NCBI GenBank assembly: GCA_000310025.1
Contig: FN649752.1
Span: forward strand, 1,218,798 to 1,282,797
Source of the DNA: Ectocarpus siliculosus
Lineage: Eukaryota > Sar > Phaeophyceae > Ectocarpales > Ectocarpaceae
Length of the DNA stretch: 64,000 nucleotides
Direction of reading: 5' to 3'
Shown here: one piece after another, positions 51,001-57,226 of the stretch
Numbering within the stretch: position 1 is the first letter of the stretch
How the letters are laid out: every line of letters begins with the position of its first letter
The notes under the pieces: generated by a model
Told to the model about the DNA's origin: nothing
Database searches by the model: none
The model's input: the letters and a program-made list of their open reading frames with translations, nothing else
Translations under genes and position numbers: made by a program

Positions 51001-54000
51001 TCTCTTTCGCCTGATACCGAAAGCCTTGAAACCAATTTTTATTTTCTACTGTAACCAATGAGCGCAAATTTCTTGAAACCAAGAAAAGTCCACGTTTGGT
51101 CCCGCCTTAGCACCATCCAAGACTTCACGAATTGCGAACAGCTCAAGCAAATATTTCGTGGTCAGATCGGTCAACGCCGTCGTACGACTACCTCGATGAA
51201 AACATGTCACAACGATCATCCTATGGCTTCCCTTGCACCCAAAGAAATGCTAGGCAACACGTTGCTCTTGGGTGGGTATTCACAAAGGCACGCCCGAGCC
51301 GCGGTACTGTTTCACACCTGCTTGGAGCTAGAGAATCTCGTTTTCCGCCTGTCGAAGTGACGGCCTCCCGGAATGCCTTCCGCCACTTCACGACGAGGTC
51401 TGCGCCCTCCTCCGCGCCGGCTTCCGATCCATCACCGGTAGCCTCCTCTAGCAAGCACGCTTCGAGTGCGAGCGTGGACAAGTCCGCCATGTCGCCTTCG
51501 TCCACGGCCAGAGCCCACCGCATATTCCACGAGTCGTACGGACGGGCTTCGTGCCTCAGGTTTCTCCTCCTGCGGACCACCTGGTGGCGGATAACGTCGT
51601 CGTTGTCGTCGTCGTCGTCCTCCTCCTCGTCTTCTTTCCCCCCTTGCTCCTGGTCGCAAACTCCAGGCTGCTTGGGCTGCCTCCGTTGCCTTGGGGGTCT
51701 TTCGGCTTGCTCTTGGTGTCCCTCCTCTCCTCGAGAATCCAAACCGCCATGGCCCGCGCTTGGCTGCTCCCGTTGTGTTCGCTCCCCGGCTGCGGCTCTT
51801 CCACGAACGATACCATCAGCGTTGGTGGCTCCCGTTCCCCTCTCCTCAGGAACCGCCACCAGTCTCCTCGCCACGACGCCGAGCAAGCGCTCGCCGTGAT
51901 CGAGAGCGAGCCCTCGAAGCTCTTGTCGTATCCTATGGCGAGCGAAGCGGAAGACACGGGCTATTCGCGCGCATTCGTACCTCTGGCGGGCGGCGAAGGA
52001 CCACGACGTTGGCGGTTCGGTGGCGCTGCGTTCGTCATCGTCGTCGTCGATGTCGCCGCCGGCTTTGCGACTCGTGGCCTGATTGACGGTAGACAGCAGC
52101 ACTTGCTCGAGGGATGGACGGCGAGCGGCGACGGCGACAGACGAAGCTTGGTCCTCGCTCGGTAGGCCGGTGTTCGAAGACTCCTTGTTCGGAGAACCAC
52201 CGTCCGGCGGGCGATGGACCGATGGCATCTGCCCGGGCCGGGACCCAGGGCGGAGGCGATCAAGGGGGCGGGGGGGTCATGAGTCTTGTGGTTGGTAGAG
52301 AAAAAAACTATGTTTATCGCCACAAGAATGCTGTGGGGAAGGCGTGTCCGTGACAGATCGCGTACAGAGAAAACATACCTCAAATTTGGGCAGTTTAGCT
52401 GAGAATATCGAAGGGTTGTAGGCGCTTCCTGGCCCGCGTTACGAGAACTTGTTGCCCACTCTTGAGTGCTCCAGCACTTTTTGTTAACATTTCCAGTCTG
52501 TGCTTACTCCGCGCCCCTCGCAATGAATGGTCTTGACCTAGCTGGCTGCATTTCCACGCAACAACACCTCGAGGTAGTCTCGCCCCCCAACTTCCAAACA
52601 GTTAGGCCGTTGATCATTCGCCAAAACATTCCCACGATGTGCGGCACTTGCCTGATTCCAAGCCCTGTTCATGACCAGCAACCCCTCTGACTCGAGATGT
52701 TTTTTCGCCATTCGGCCGAGGATCTGGCCGCACCTGGAAAAATTAAAACAGTCATGACGCGATTTTGCCCTCGGTTTGTTATATCTGGCTGTGCGCATCG
52801 TGCGGCGCAATCCTTCTTCTTAGCTGTAGTTGGTTGGCAGCGCTGCACCGGTGTCTTATCTCCGATGCTGAGCATAAAGCACAATTGGAGGGTTGGTGGT
52901 GTAGGATGTATCCTACGTTGCGTCGAGAGACGGAGGCTACAATCAACAGACACCCATGCAGATGAGTCCTTGTGCCACGCAGAATTTCCTGGTGTGGCCG
53001 ACCAGGTCATGAGAGCGCTCACCTGTCGTACACATCCATTACCTCGCGCTCGCACTTCACCGTGTTCCTGATATTTTGGCAGAAAACGAGAGGCATTTCG
53101 CTTAGAAAAAGGTATCTTGGTATATCACCAGAACCATATCACGGGGGCTGTTGTAACATGGCTGGTGGGGTACACCATGTGTCTCAACCGACTCCTTGTA
53201 TAAAAAACACGGTGCGCACGTACCGTTGTTGGTTGATCTAGCTCCCAAGAGGGAGGCTGTGAAGCACGAAAGAACTCATTATATATCCGCTCCGCCGTGG
53301 ATTATCAAGCCCAACCAACCGAATCAAGCCGCAATTCTTGTTTTTCACTCTGGGATAGATTTATAGTACAAACAATGGAACCGCCCAGCGACAGTGGCAC
53401 CCTCTTTTGCGTCTCGCGCGCAGAAAAACTCGGAATCTAGTACATTGGTAGATGTGCATCGAAGAAGAAAGGCGACATTCTCACCGGGCTTGCTCATCGA
53501 AGAACTCGTCCAGCGTGTATGTGGCCGTCGCGCCCTTCTTTGCCGTCACGAAGCATAAAGACGGCACCCGTTCAAGTTGCACCACGATCTCTTGGATAGC
53601 AGAGCTAATTCACCACGTACCGTGTAGCACCGGCCAGAGTTTACCCCAACAAGAAATCGATTGGCAAGATGTCGACGTCAAAACGAAGTGGGTGACAGGA
53701 ATGAAACTCGGATGGGAGGTAGAAGACACGACCCGACGGGTAGATGACAAATAGCTTGGGACATATATTGACGTTCTCTCTGCTGGGTATCTTTGCTGAA
53801 AGACATGGTGAGCCGAGGATCCCCGCGTTGTCGTAGCGAAGAAGGACTACAGCTTACTTCTGTCTACCAGAGATAGATATATACAGGTGAACATCTCGAA
53901 TAGACTCACACTGCTGTCGCCACTTTTATTGTTGTACTCTGAGGTTTGCTCCGAACTTGCCTTTGTATATATGTGCTTACGTGCGGTTCATAGAGCAAAG

Positions 54001-56822
54001 GCGGCAGCAGACACCATGTACGTTGGTTCTACAAGAACACTCGACGATGCTAACGGCGTCAACCTCCACGCACACCGTGCCCGAGTCCTACACTTTGGCG
54101 TGCGCGGCCGTGGACGCACCTGTACACAGCGTCGAGGGTAATGAGACCTGTTTCGACACCATCCTTGAGCTGGTTCACCCGCTTCCTTCCGACAAACGTT
54201 GTGATAGCTCGAATATATTTCCAAGCGGGGTAGCTGCGGAAAGAGAGTGGCGTTCCGCCGGGATGTTCCGAAGCAAGGGGATGCCATAAGGCCGACATTC
54301 ATCGGTGTGTCCACAGAAATATCGACGGTAGGCATGATGGTAGTGATGGAAAATGATACATATTCCACGTCCACCTCTTTGTAGGGATCACGAGCTACAA
54401 CAGTGATATGGTAGAAATTCTAGGGAGCAGAACGCTGGCTTCAGCTTTGCTCGAGATATGAGCCCGAATTCTGCACGTATCCACCCAACCCCTTGAGCTC
54501 CGGGCGTGCTCTGTTCACGAGGGGTTTCTACACGCGACCAGCTGTTCGACACCACGTTCCGGTAATAAACGTTACCTGCGTACAAATCTCATCCGACTCA
54601 AGGTGTCAAATCGCTCCTTTTCCTTGCTCCATTGGTTCAGAGACTGAAAGGTCGTCTCGCCGTGAACGTTGACGTACGTGACCCCGTCCGAGCAAATGTA
54701 CGCCCTCTCGATATCTCTGCAGTCGTCCTGCCCTTGTTTTTCCTCCAGCCCCAAGGCTGTTCCCGGAGAACCCCGCTGTTCCGCGCTTCTCCGCCGGCGA
54801 TTACCTTGAGGAGGGCAGGATGCCTTTTGCACTCGTGGCAATGTTTCTCCAGTTGAATCTTCGTTGCTCGAGTTGCCAGAAGTCTCTCCGTCATCGTCGG
54901 GCATGCCTTCCAAATCGTCCCCCCGTCCTGCTCCCAGACCCCCGTCTACCTCCCGGCTCACAATCCGCAGGTGATATGGGTTGTACCGACGGGAGGGGTC
55001 GTCCGCGTGGATGGGAACCGCGACAAGTGAGATCGTTGCTTTAGGAATCAGCAGAGGTGGGCGCTGTGAAGAGTGCGTGCCCCCTGTCTCTTGAGCGGGA
55101 AAATTCGCTGCGGCTGCTGCCAGTGAAGCTGCTGTTGCGCTTGACGCCGCCTCCGCCTCTGCTGCCGCGGCCGCCGAAGCGAGGAAGCAGGCGATTTCGC
55201 GGTCTCCCGCGAACTCGTCTTTTCCAAACAGTGTGCGAGCCAGGTTGTCATTTGCTAGTCCGTGTCTTCCGTGGGCGGCAGAGACACTTCCTTGCCCCCA
55301 TAGAATTTCCAAGAGGTCGGCAGGGTCCTGGTTGTTAAGTCGGGGCAAGAGATGGGAGAGAAACGGTGGTCCATTGGCCACTAACTGGCCCGTTCCAGGT
55401 GTACGTCTGTCATTGAGTGGGTTGGGGCTGTCATCATGTCGCCGATTGTTGTTTATGGTGTACACCTAAGGACTCTGAGCGCGAGTGCTGTTCTCATGCA
55501 CAATGTACAACGACAGGCATTGAACCCAACGTCTGCGCCAGGATTGGCGATTGGATACTAAATCCTGACGCGGCCTTACGAAGTGACAAATGATACCGAG
55601 AATTTAGTGTACACATGCAACGCCGGCCCACACGTCCAGCCGATCGCATCCAACTAACCTTGCTTGTACCGTGCTGTCCACTCTTAGCGTCTGATGGCGC
55701 CCAACGCTGTTCGCATCGGGCATTCGATGAGTAAGCTGTTGGAGGATCGTGCCAAGAGCCGCCGCCAAAATAGCTGTCTTGGGTCGTATGCGGTCTGGGG
55801 GAGAGGCTGTATGCCCAATCTGCCTCGTTGTCTTGACTGACGGCTCTCCATTCAGCTGCAAAGGCGGTAGAGGGAGTTGAGGTTCTGGCTCTTCCTCGCG
55901 GACTTAGAAGTACGGTGGACGAGAGTACCACCGTCGCGCCTCGGTCTTGCCTGCCCGCCGATTGACAGTCTCCTTCTGCAGGATGATAGTCTGCCGCATT
56001 CTGGGGCGTGGAGAAGAACGGGTTGGTGACCAGCTCGTTGTCGGCTGTGTACGCCCCTTTCTGCCCTACCACTGTAGTGCCTTGGTCCAACCTGGGCTCC
56101 TCGCAACGGACGACCCGACCATAGTCTTCTTGATCGTCGGCTTCTTGATTTCCCTCGCCGGTTGGACTCGACGTCTCTCTCCTTCGAAGTGTCCGTTGCC
56201 CAACATCGGAGTACGACAGCGGGGTCCTTTCCTTCTCGACGGTCGGCCGGAGCGGGTATATTTGCGAAGGTTGAAGTGGTCCCAGTGTTTCGCTGCGGCA
56301 GTGGATCTCAAGTCCAGCTGTTGGCAGAACCTCATAATCGTCCTGGTGATCGATGCTCTCGCCCGCGTTTGCATCCCTGGTGCCTGCTGCGGTCGGCGGC
56401 GCGGACGACGACTTGATCCGCCGGCCACCAGAGTACGTTGAGTCCCTTAGCAGCTGCGGCTTGCCTGCCTGGTGCCGTTGATCCGAAGCCGTGCCAGGGC
56501 GCCGAGGGTACGTAGCCATAGGCGCTCGAACGCCAGCGTACTGCCCTTGTTTCGCCAACGAAGGGCGTAGCGAGACCGCTGCAAGGCCGTCCGCGCCTGG
56601 GGGGAGCTTCGGTACTTCCCTGGACCGCTGCTCAAGTGTAGGACCTGTCATGCGCTCACTGCATTGCCGCTGCTTTGGTTTCATCCTCCTTCTGAGGGCT
56701 CGTTTTGCTTTGCGGCCGTTCTTCAACTGACTCGGTGTGCCCCACATTGTTGATATCTTTGTGTCGCCATCGCCGTCCAAAGACGGACACCCAGCACTCA
56801 AAGGAGGGTTGAAAACATCCAT
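5640..56822 (-). CDS. Giant, strongly diverged axonemal-type dynein heavy chain gene (about 60 exons)
   Basis: Reading right to left on the minus strand, exons give in order: axonemal tail motif (DGVTYVNVHGETTFQ), tail helices, linker (DHC_N2-like), AAA1 (YGFEYAGTLERLWLTPL), AAA2 (GAAGIGKS), AAA3 (GPSGAGKT, VVFLDDVHF), AAA4, stalk, microtubule-binding domain, AAA5 (WPLILDPEG), AAA6, and C-terminal GGWVVMKDF and HKSFRVILL. Dynein heavy chains are about 4000-4700 aa microtubule motors; this one looks at least that long plus insertions. Introns are GT-AG, with one probable GC-AG. Identity rests on motif order and phase-consistent joins. Many canonical residues are changed, most notably the AAA1 P-loop. 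The start ATG at 56822 and the 3' end are provisional. Exon groups are described separately. Confidence 0.88.
6560..6770 (-). CDS. Dynein C-terminal exon with HxxFRxxL motif
   Basis: The frame reads HKSFRVILLSTASSERRARD (6668-6727). The family has HPxFRLWLTSxPxxxFPxxxL at this position after the GWV block, so order and motif agree (HKSFRVILL at 6704-6727). Downstream the frame becomes Ser/Glu-rich. Splice sites on both sides are not fixed. Confidence 0.6.
7346..7513 (-). CDS. Dynein C-terminal exon with GWV motif
   Basis: Acceptor CTAG|ACA at 7513; the donor was taken as AAG|GTTCAG (a later GTGATC donor is possible). Reads TQSAWDVCLKASTEGGWVVM, then KDFGGAAESLALIVDGI. All dyneins have AxxxIxxAxxxGxWVxLQNxHLxxxWLxxLE here, so GGWVV (7457-7471) is a secure anchor, while LQNCHL is replaced by MKDFGG. 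Confidence 0.75.
7700..7775. repeat. Dispersed repeat copy 1
   Basis: Contains GGGACCATAGGCCGGAGC and CCAATACTTGCATTAAATGA, diverged matches to the two copies near 30.8-31.0 kb. It lies in a dynein intron. Confidence 0.7.
8191..8920 (-). CDS. Dynein AAA6 exons
   Basis: 8648-8920 (91 codons) reads LEVLPEELGLWPQRWNESPL, then IGIVLLLALAPDGPLAAQCA, matching the WxxWxxxxxPE and QKLLLIRxLRPDRLxxAxxxFI block; the RPDR is APDG here. It ends RPWAPVV and joins in phase 0 to 8191-8349 (VMVPAGGDITEAVSRHFVSV), matching PIIFxLSPGxDP. The SPGxDP motif has become VPAGGDI. The second exon probably ends at CTC|GTGGGA. AAA6 closes the AAA ring. Confidence 0.78.
9379..12885 (-). CDS. Dynein AAA5/AAA6 large exon with long disordered insertions
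   Basis: A 3507-nt exon (1169 codons, phase 0-0) from acceptor TTCTAG|ATG to donor AAG|GTGTTT. Near the start, SMDIIAACAAKGEILPVCST and VKMGFRLILFARSLDFANPQ match the AIxxGxxLLIxxV and FRLYLTTKLPNPHY blocks. MSKTMGGRLQDEMVRALPPA matches LExQLLxxVVxxExPxLE. RVLNNLIETLFAYKSTLEKG is helical, and FYSPVFPGVRALVHSAIRRA matches the YxPxAxRxSxLFF block. The rest is acidic and Ser/Thr/Gly-rich (for example NSSSSSTSTDNN). This section is several hundred residues longer than in ordinary heavy chains. The plus-strand frames overlapping it are shadows. Confidence 0.85.
13424..13640. repeat. Three-copy tandem repeat inside a dynein intron
   Basis: Copies start at about 13424, 13489 and 13558 (spacing 65 and 69 bp). 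Each begins GGCTTGTTTTACAACGTCGT, continues with TGCCAAGCGACGAAAACCC and ends CGATGGCAAACACCG plus a G-run of varying length. The G-runs account for the length differences. It lies between the AAA5 exon and the large 9379-12885 exon. Confidence 0.85.
13878..14476 (-). CDS. Dynein AAA5 exon
   Basis: Acceptor ACACAG|GAA at 14476 and donor CTCAG|GTAACG at 13877, phase 0 in and 2 out. Starts LATTAELFAGDALCFANMAC, then LGAHLPHTLRAIALDRARDA, matching the LxGDxLLAAAFIxYxGxFxxxYRxxL block. After an acidic Gly-rich insertion it ends LPFHPAFMDAAILTLSTPKW, then PLILDPEG, matching GLPxDxxSxENAxxxxxxxRWPLxIDPQxQA. AAA5 in dyneins has no catalytic P-loop. The WPLILDPEG motif (13889-13915) is the clearest anchor near the 3' end. 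Confidence 0.85.
14780..15180 (-). CDS. Dynein stalk return helix (CC2) region
   Basis: The frame ALRVTSNALNDVSKNILSAV, then SLLDRNMQ, ends at donor CAG|GTGGCC (15053). It is helical and sits exactly between the microtubule-binding domain and AAA5. A second helical piece (KELGIMSGAIEDFASTCRQV) lies at about 14880-14960. The pattern fits CC2, but sequence similarity is low and exon limits are uncertain. Confidence 0.45.
16037..17300 (-). CDS. Dynein microtubule-binding domain exons
   Basis: 16545-16684 (phase 0 in, 2 out) reads ETVAVMLGNMSGYPQVVGEW, then VRLKASPSMKIIRALLLDPT, matching the AVxILLG, WxxAKxxLxxxxFLxxLxxFDKD pattern of the dynein stalk head. 16037-16357 (phase 2 to 2) reads FDPESETGQRAVKLVIEQMA, a Gly/Ser-rich insertion, then ACGLLAAWVQATVVLFDALC, matching the AAxxLCxWVxAxxxYxxV end of the domain. 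A candidate first part lies at about 17100-17285 and is unresolved. The domain is present but carries an insertion before its last helix, so microtubule affinity cannot be predicted. Confidence 0.72.
17536..19200 (-). CDS. Dynein stalk helix CC1 exons
   Basis: About 19090-19200 (EEGRGPRPASIDEVLLLFKH) fits the PTxYLELLxxF entry to the stalk. Four phase-0 coiled-coil exons follow: 18479-18566 (LVERAQVLNRALAAAEHWGV), 18313-18360 (DVKAVQWAVGCSFGSK, weak), 17879-17968 (IQLKNRAKDVLDALSQNNEQ) and 17536-17688 (VQEFWNEQTKSTREQRQAQL, then MEEVEKALEPIMSAYEVSRD). The last matches the EAxPxLxxAxxALxxL end of CC1. The stalk carries the microtubule-binding tip and transmits nucleotide state by sliding of its two helices. 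Confidence 0.7.
19860..24260 (-). CDS. Dynein AAA3-AAA4 connecting exon and AAA4 exons
   Basis: About 24145-24260 (MREVVEPLRESSQRKLATFE) connects AAA3 to AAA4. 21814-21969 (52 codons, phase 0) reads PLLVLRLESRGMSREGGPES, then AFRLASALEGTGMVVMDAGI and GRMCAK, aligning with LVLFxxAxxHxxRIxRxxxxPxGxxLLVGVGGSGRQS. Further pieces are about 21150-21440 (TEIVNGAGPPREASSRTFNA), about 20360-20700 (RALMDLVEGGDVRRLFSDAE, matching INNLLNSGEVPxLF), and about 19860-20094 (IRQCLTVALCLDDEEVIALG, then PSFPALSTCPSMRLESWSDR, matching NLHxVLCMSPxG and FPALxxxxxIDWF). The P-loop is degraded; the rest of the fold is present. Confidence 0.78.
24950..28210 (-). CDS. Dynein AAA3 exons
   Basis: 28043-28210 (56 codons) reads LVIPSQRLSSVATAAYSLLG, then RVLVQGPSGAGKTALLSHLL, with an intact Walker A (28067-28090). 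About 26702-26866 reads TVYLNMRRLATTADIAGVIG, then STVVFLDDVHFAEE, an intact AAA3 Walker B (family VVFIDDxNMP). About 24950-26050 carries RFAILALDAPSTCELRSVFS, then DYFSLGRLLRPLVLGRTGN and FFTHEVKDLPLGG, matching the HYxFxLRDLxRVxxG and LxxHE blocks. A Gln/Ala-rich frame at about 27150-27554 is a possible insertion exon. AAA3 is the second, regulatory ATPase site in motor dyneins. Confidence 0.82.
30770..31010. repeat. Dispersed repeat copies 2 and 3
   Basis: Two copies of a roughly 80-bp sequence lie about 151 bp apart (about 30774-30856 and 30925-31008). Both contain GATCCTCGGTATGGAGACAG and CCGGCGCA, and the second carries CCAATACTTACATTAAATGA. With the 7.7-kb copy this forms a small dispersed family inside dynein introns. 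On the minus strand each contains a GTAAGT, a ready-made splice donor. Confidence 0.8.
31350..32236 (-). CDS. Dynein AAA2 core exons
   Basis: 31901-32236 (112 codons) reads EHLIGSTDDKGCWLDGLLVR, matching ELYGxxDxxTxEWxDGLL, then RLLVLDGPISRVLEGILASD, matching WIVFDGPVDxxWIExMNxVLDD. 31350-31532 (61 codons) reads LLLPDGEALALDAWGHVAVE, then TGDVRHLSPSTITGAAIVHL, matching the NGERIxL strand, FExxDLxxASPATVSR and GxVYxD. The Walker B Asp is kept. The family ATVSR sensor is STITG, so its Arg is lost. Both exons are phase 0-0. Confidence 0.85.
34364..35024 (-). CDS. Dynein AAA2 entry and P-loop exons
   Basis: Two exons: 34876-35024 (RKLAQQNLKLRATELAESG, then VAQLKTLAKRALIMNG, where dyneins have KxxQLYExxxVRHG) and 34364-34534 (AAELWQALWSCSRPAVIMTG, then GAAGIGKSSILQAM). 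The Walker A motif GAAGIGKS (34445-34468) is intact. In other dyneins AAA2 binds ATP but does not hydrolyse it, so it has a structural role. The join is phase 0. The segment at 33.2-33.5 kb (Gly/Ser-rich) is probably an inserted loop and could not be aligned. Confidence 0.82.
35363..36270 (-). CDS. Dynein AAA1 C-terminal exon with poly-Gly insertion
   Basis: Reads FLGFFATLARTGPDPQLPLS, then VRAAFRPVLTVLPNIPLILE and AMLLSRGFVGARALVLGLVG. Canonical dyneins have a FITMNPGYAGRTELPDNLK segment, then FRPVxMxxPDxxxIxEIxLxxxGFxxAxxLAxK. Alignment is continuous, so the fold is clear, though TMNPGYAGR is replaced. It is preceded by seven Gly codons from a CCG repeat (36208-36228) and followed by a Ser/Asn-rich loop and helices (AVKAVRTAAELLAPETAREL). 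The donor after EDMA is GCG|GTACGT. Confidence 0.82.
36916..37083 (-). CDS. Dynein AAA1 Walker B exon
   Basis: A 168-nt exon between acceptor CAG|GCT and donor GAA|GTGAGT, phase 0-0. It reads SSVIASTLMAGGVTVFAGVD, then ELPKVSLAVLAESLRAVML. In canonical dyneins this is a GLAQSGAWxCFDEFNRI segment followed by VLSVxAQQI. The acidic pair D-E survives (VFAGVDEL, 37015-37035), but the Trp, Cys, Phe and Asn-Arg of the family are changed. A candidate exon between this and 38 kb (about 37590-37690, DVATAFGRPFRQLHSG) resembles the DLAKALG strand after the P-loop, but its splice phases were not resolved. Confidence 0.75.
38011..39490 (-). CDS. Dynein linker end and first half of AAA1
   Basis: The exon begins near HPRCACLSDG, which resembles the FPRFYFLSDxE motif ending the linker. 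It then shows GLEAVPFSSPIPAVGRLEIW, matching the GExVxLxxxVxxxxxVExWL strand; GQLLARGAHWTAQIE; NYFPFLWACHLRHYY (family: DFxWxxQLRYYW); and YGFEYAGTLERLWLTPLSER (family: YGYEYLGNxxRLVITPLTDR). Large Gly/Ser/Pro-rich insertions interrupt these blocks. The frame continues past a possible donor (GG|GTAGGG at 38009-38010) into KQSGVGRTIAL. See the AAA1 finding: there is no canonical P-loop here. Confidence 0.85.
40000..41979 (-). CDS. Dynein linker exons, second part
   Basis: Four phase-0 exons align well to the DHC_N2 domain: 41842-41979 (SLATLLNHELLEKIKVIGSI, the WTLxxLLxxxL part, then EATASAVLRNTLE); 40881-41288 (ELEGVWEAAPMIFLWRFNEG, then FTSLLSNGDELLRLAEH and LEWQKRISWFQ); 40537-40638 (EILTNWMAVQEQWVRLAPAF, the WxxVQxxWxxLxxIF motif); and about 40010-40172 (NILGTLRADTCMTVLAG, then LLAKVRKLQDDLEGV). 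The 40881-41288 exon contains a Gly-rich loop insertion. Confidence 0.8.
42831..45295 (-). CDS. Dynein linker exons, first part (DHC_N2-like)
   Basis: Exons: 45158-45295 (ALESLSRDIDRLEADILDPA; 46 codons, phase 0-0), 44669-44861 (DLERVGAERRQVWEQLF), about 43355-43700 (LHNRDLSAAYWERVEQAMPL, where dyneins have LRxRHWxxI), and 42831-43139 (DLKRAARKEFMPALRHAAG followed by a polar insertion). The linker is the lever that changes position on ATP hydrolysis. The HW pair of the family is replaced by YW. A 570-bp solo LTR sits in the intron between 43.9 and 44.5 kb. Confidence 0.7.
43922..44491. mobile_element. Solo LTR (570 bp) in a dynein intron, flanked by 5-bp target-site duplication
   Basis: The segment begins TGTTGGAATACTCAATG and ends CATCCCAACA, so the ends TGTTGG and CCAACA are perfect inverted repeats with the TG...CA form of retroviral-type LTRs. 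It is flanked on both sides by CCGCC (43917-43921 and 44492-44496), a 5-bp target duplication as made by LTR-retrotransposon integrases. No internal gag-pol region is present, so it is a recombined solo LTR. Superfamily unknown. Intact ends and duplication suggest a fairly young insertion. Confidence 0.9.
45700..51220 (-). CDS. Dynein tail exons between exon 7 and the linker
   Basis: Supported pieces are: about 51060-51220 (ALTDLTTKYLLELFAIREVL, tentative); about 50683-50850 (KPVLIETFEAEITPNLRGEE, the PLFxVEL-type strand pair of dynein tails); 49951-50151 (67 codons, phase 2 both ends, FLSAALKLSAACLGG); 48840-49001 (FEEWDLQVFPPLEDFVRRA, with VPCILEHPDVKPYQTM); 48397-48477 (ECGWLENLSEDPYYRGLQDK, reading DECGW at its start); 47740-47880 (ALGTFTAEREREYERLQ); about 47070-47218 (TEWLHSWYSRFERFRQTV); and about 45740-46270 (IEQWLWQLRDEVQKLQELG) with a Ser/Pro-rich insertion. 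These are helical and match the tail only in general pattern. Some boundaries and possibly a few exons are missing. Confidence 0.55.
51318..52228 (-). CDS. Dynein tail exon 7 with acidic insertion
   Basis: A 911-nt exon, phase 0 in and phase 2 out. The middle (RQRYECARIARVFRFARHR) fits the axonemal tail pattern in which Tyr/Arg-rich helices carry ECxxLxxFIRLxDY. After it comes a highly polar insertion with Asp/Glu runs (KEDEEEDDDDDNDD, about 51590-51640), coded by GTC/CTC-type repeats on the plus strand. A helical end follows (VVKWRKAFREAV). The long plus-strand frames here are antisense shadows. Confidence 0.7.
52652..54233 (-). CDS. Dynein tail exons 3-6
   Basis: Four small phase-matched exons: 54120-54233 (SYPAWKYIRAITTFVGRKR), 53485-53604 (ATYTLDEFFDEQAR), 53023-53067 (RNTVKCEREVMDVYDR) and 52652-52733 (CGQILGRMAKKHLESEG). 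Each join keeps phase 2 until the last. They match the tail section of axonemal heavy chains, where a YxLxxFxxxQ motif is followed by helices leading to a Cys-containing segment. The last exon appears to end at CAG|GCAAGT, a GC-type donor. Introns between them show no other gene. Confidence 0.75.
54576..55465 (-). CDS. Dynein exon 2: axonemal tail signature
   Basis: Acceptor TTAG|GTG at 55465 and donor CAG|GTAACG at the low end. After an Ala-rich segment (about 55080-55180) comes NPYHLRIVSREVDGG, then an acidic insertion, then ICSDGVTYVNVHGETTFQ and LNQWSKEKERFDTL. In single-headed inner-arm dyneins the corresponding pattern is a NPYxLxVV strand followed by a TISAxGVTH-type motif, an xFTxLxxWxxE helix and then FFxxYxxWKxF. 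The exon ends in phase 2 inside RMRFVR and continues in the next exon as SYPAWKYIRAITTFV, an excellent fit to that consensus. Confidence 0.85.
55659..56822 (-). CDS. Dynein exon 1: disordered N-terminal region
   Basis: Open from ATG at 56822 (MDVFNPPL) for 388 codons to the donor AAG|GTTAGT. The encoded region is rich in Arg, Pro, Gly, Ser and Thr with no recognisable domain, so it is probably disordered. It joins in phase 0 to the next exon (HGTSK, then VYTINNN). Such an extension ahead of the tail is variable among axonemal dyneins. The ATG is chosen because it lies 404 bp from the opposite gene's start; an upstream exon cannot be excluded. Confidence 0.7.
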
Positions 56823-57226
56823 GCTTTCACCACTATACCACTATCGTTTTCGACAAGTCGCTGCGCGTGGGCCTTTGCAAGCGCTAAGGCGTGCACGGAA
56901 CGAAAGCGATGCGAACAACATGCAGGCCGTCTAGCCTGTGCATCATGACGTTCGCGAAGTTTGCACAAGATCTTTCGTTTTTTTGGCTTGGGGCAAAAAA
57001 TGCGGCGTAACCCGCCCGAAGCCAACCCCCTTGCAAGCTGCAAGCTGTTGTGCCCCCGGCAGTCGGCTGGTTGGCTGTTCAACTGCTGGGTGCAAAAGTT
57101 GTGTGAGCTGTGTTGCAAGTCTGCCGTGGGTTCACCTTCGGGCGGGGCATCCCTCGCAGCCTCGAAGCTACTTGGCAAACTTCGTTTGCCCGAAGGACTC
57201 TCCTGCTGGACGCATGCGTACTTCTA
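56823..57226. promoter_or_regulatory. Divergent intergenic region between dynein and PH/coiled-coil gene
   Basis: Only 404 bp separate the proposed dynein ATG (56822, minus) from the proposed PH-gene ATG (57227, plus). No other gene is seen. If both starts are right, this must hold both 5' UTRs and a bidirectional promoter. No TATA box or known motif stands out. Confidence 0.45.

Noticed and set aside
51132-52165. Plus-strand open frames of 200-255 codons
   Set aside because: Antisense to the dynein tail exon; poly-Val/Leu runs mirror the acidic codon repeat.
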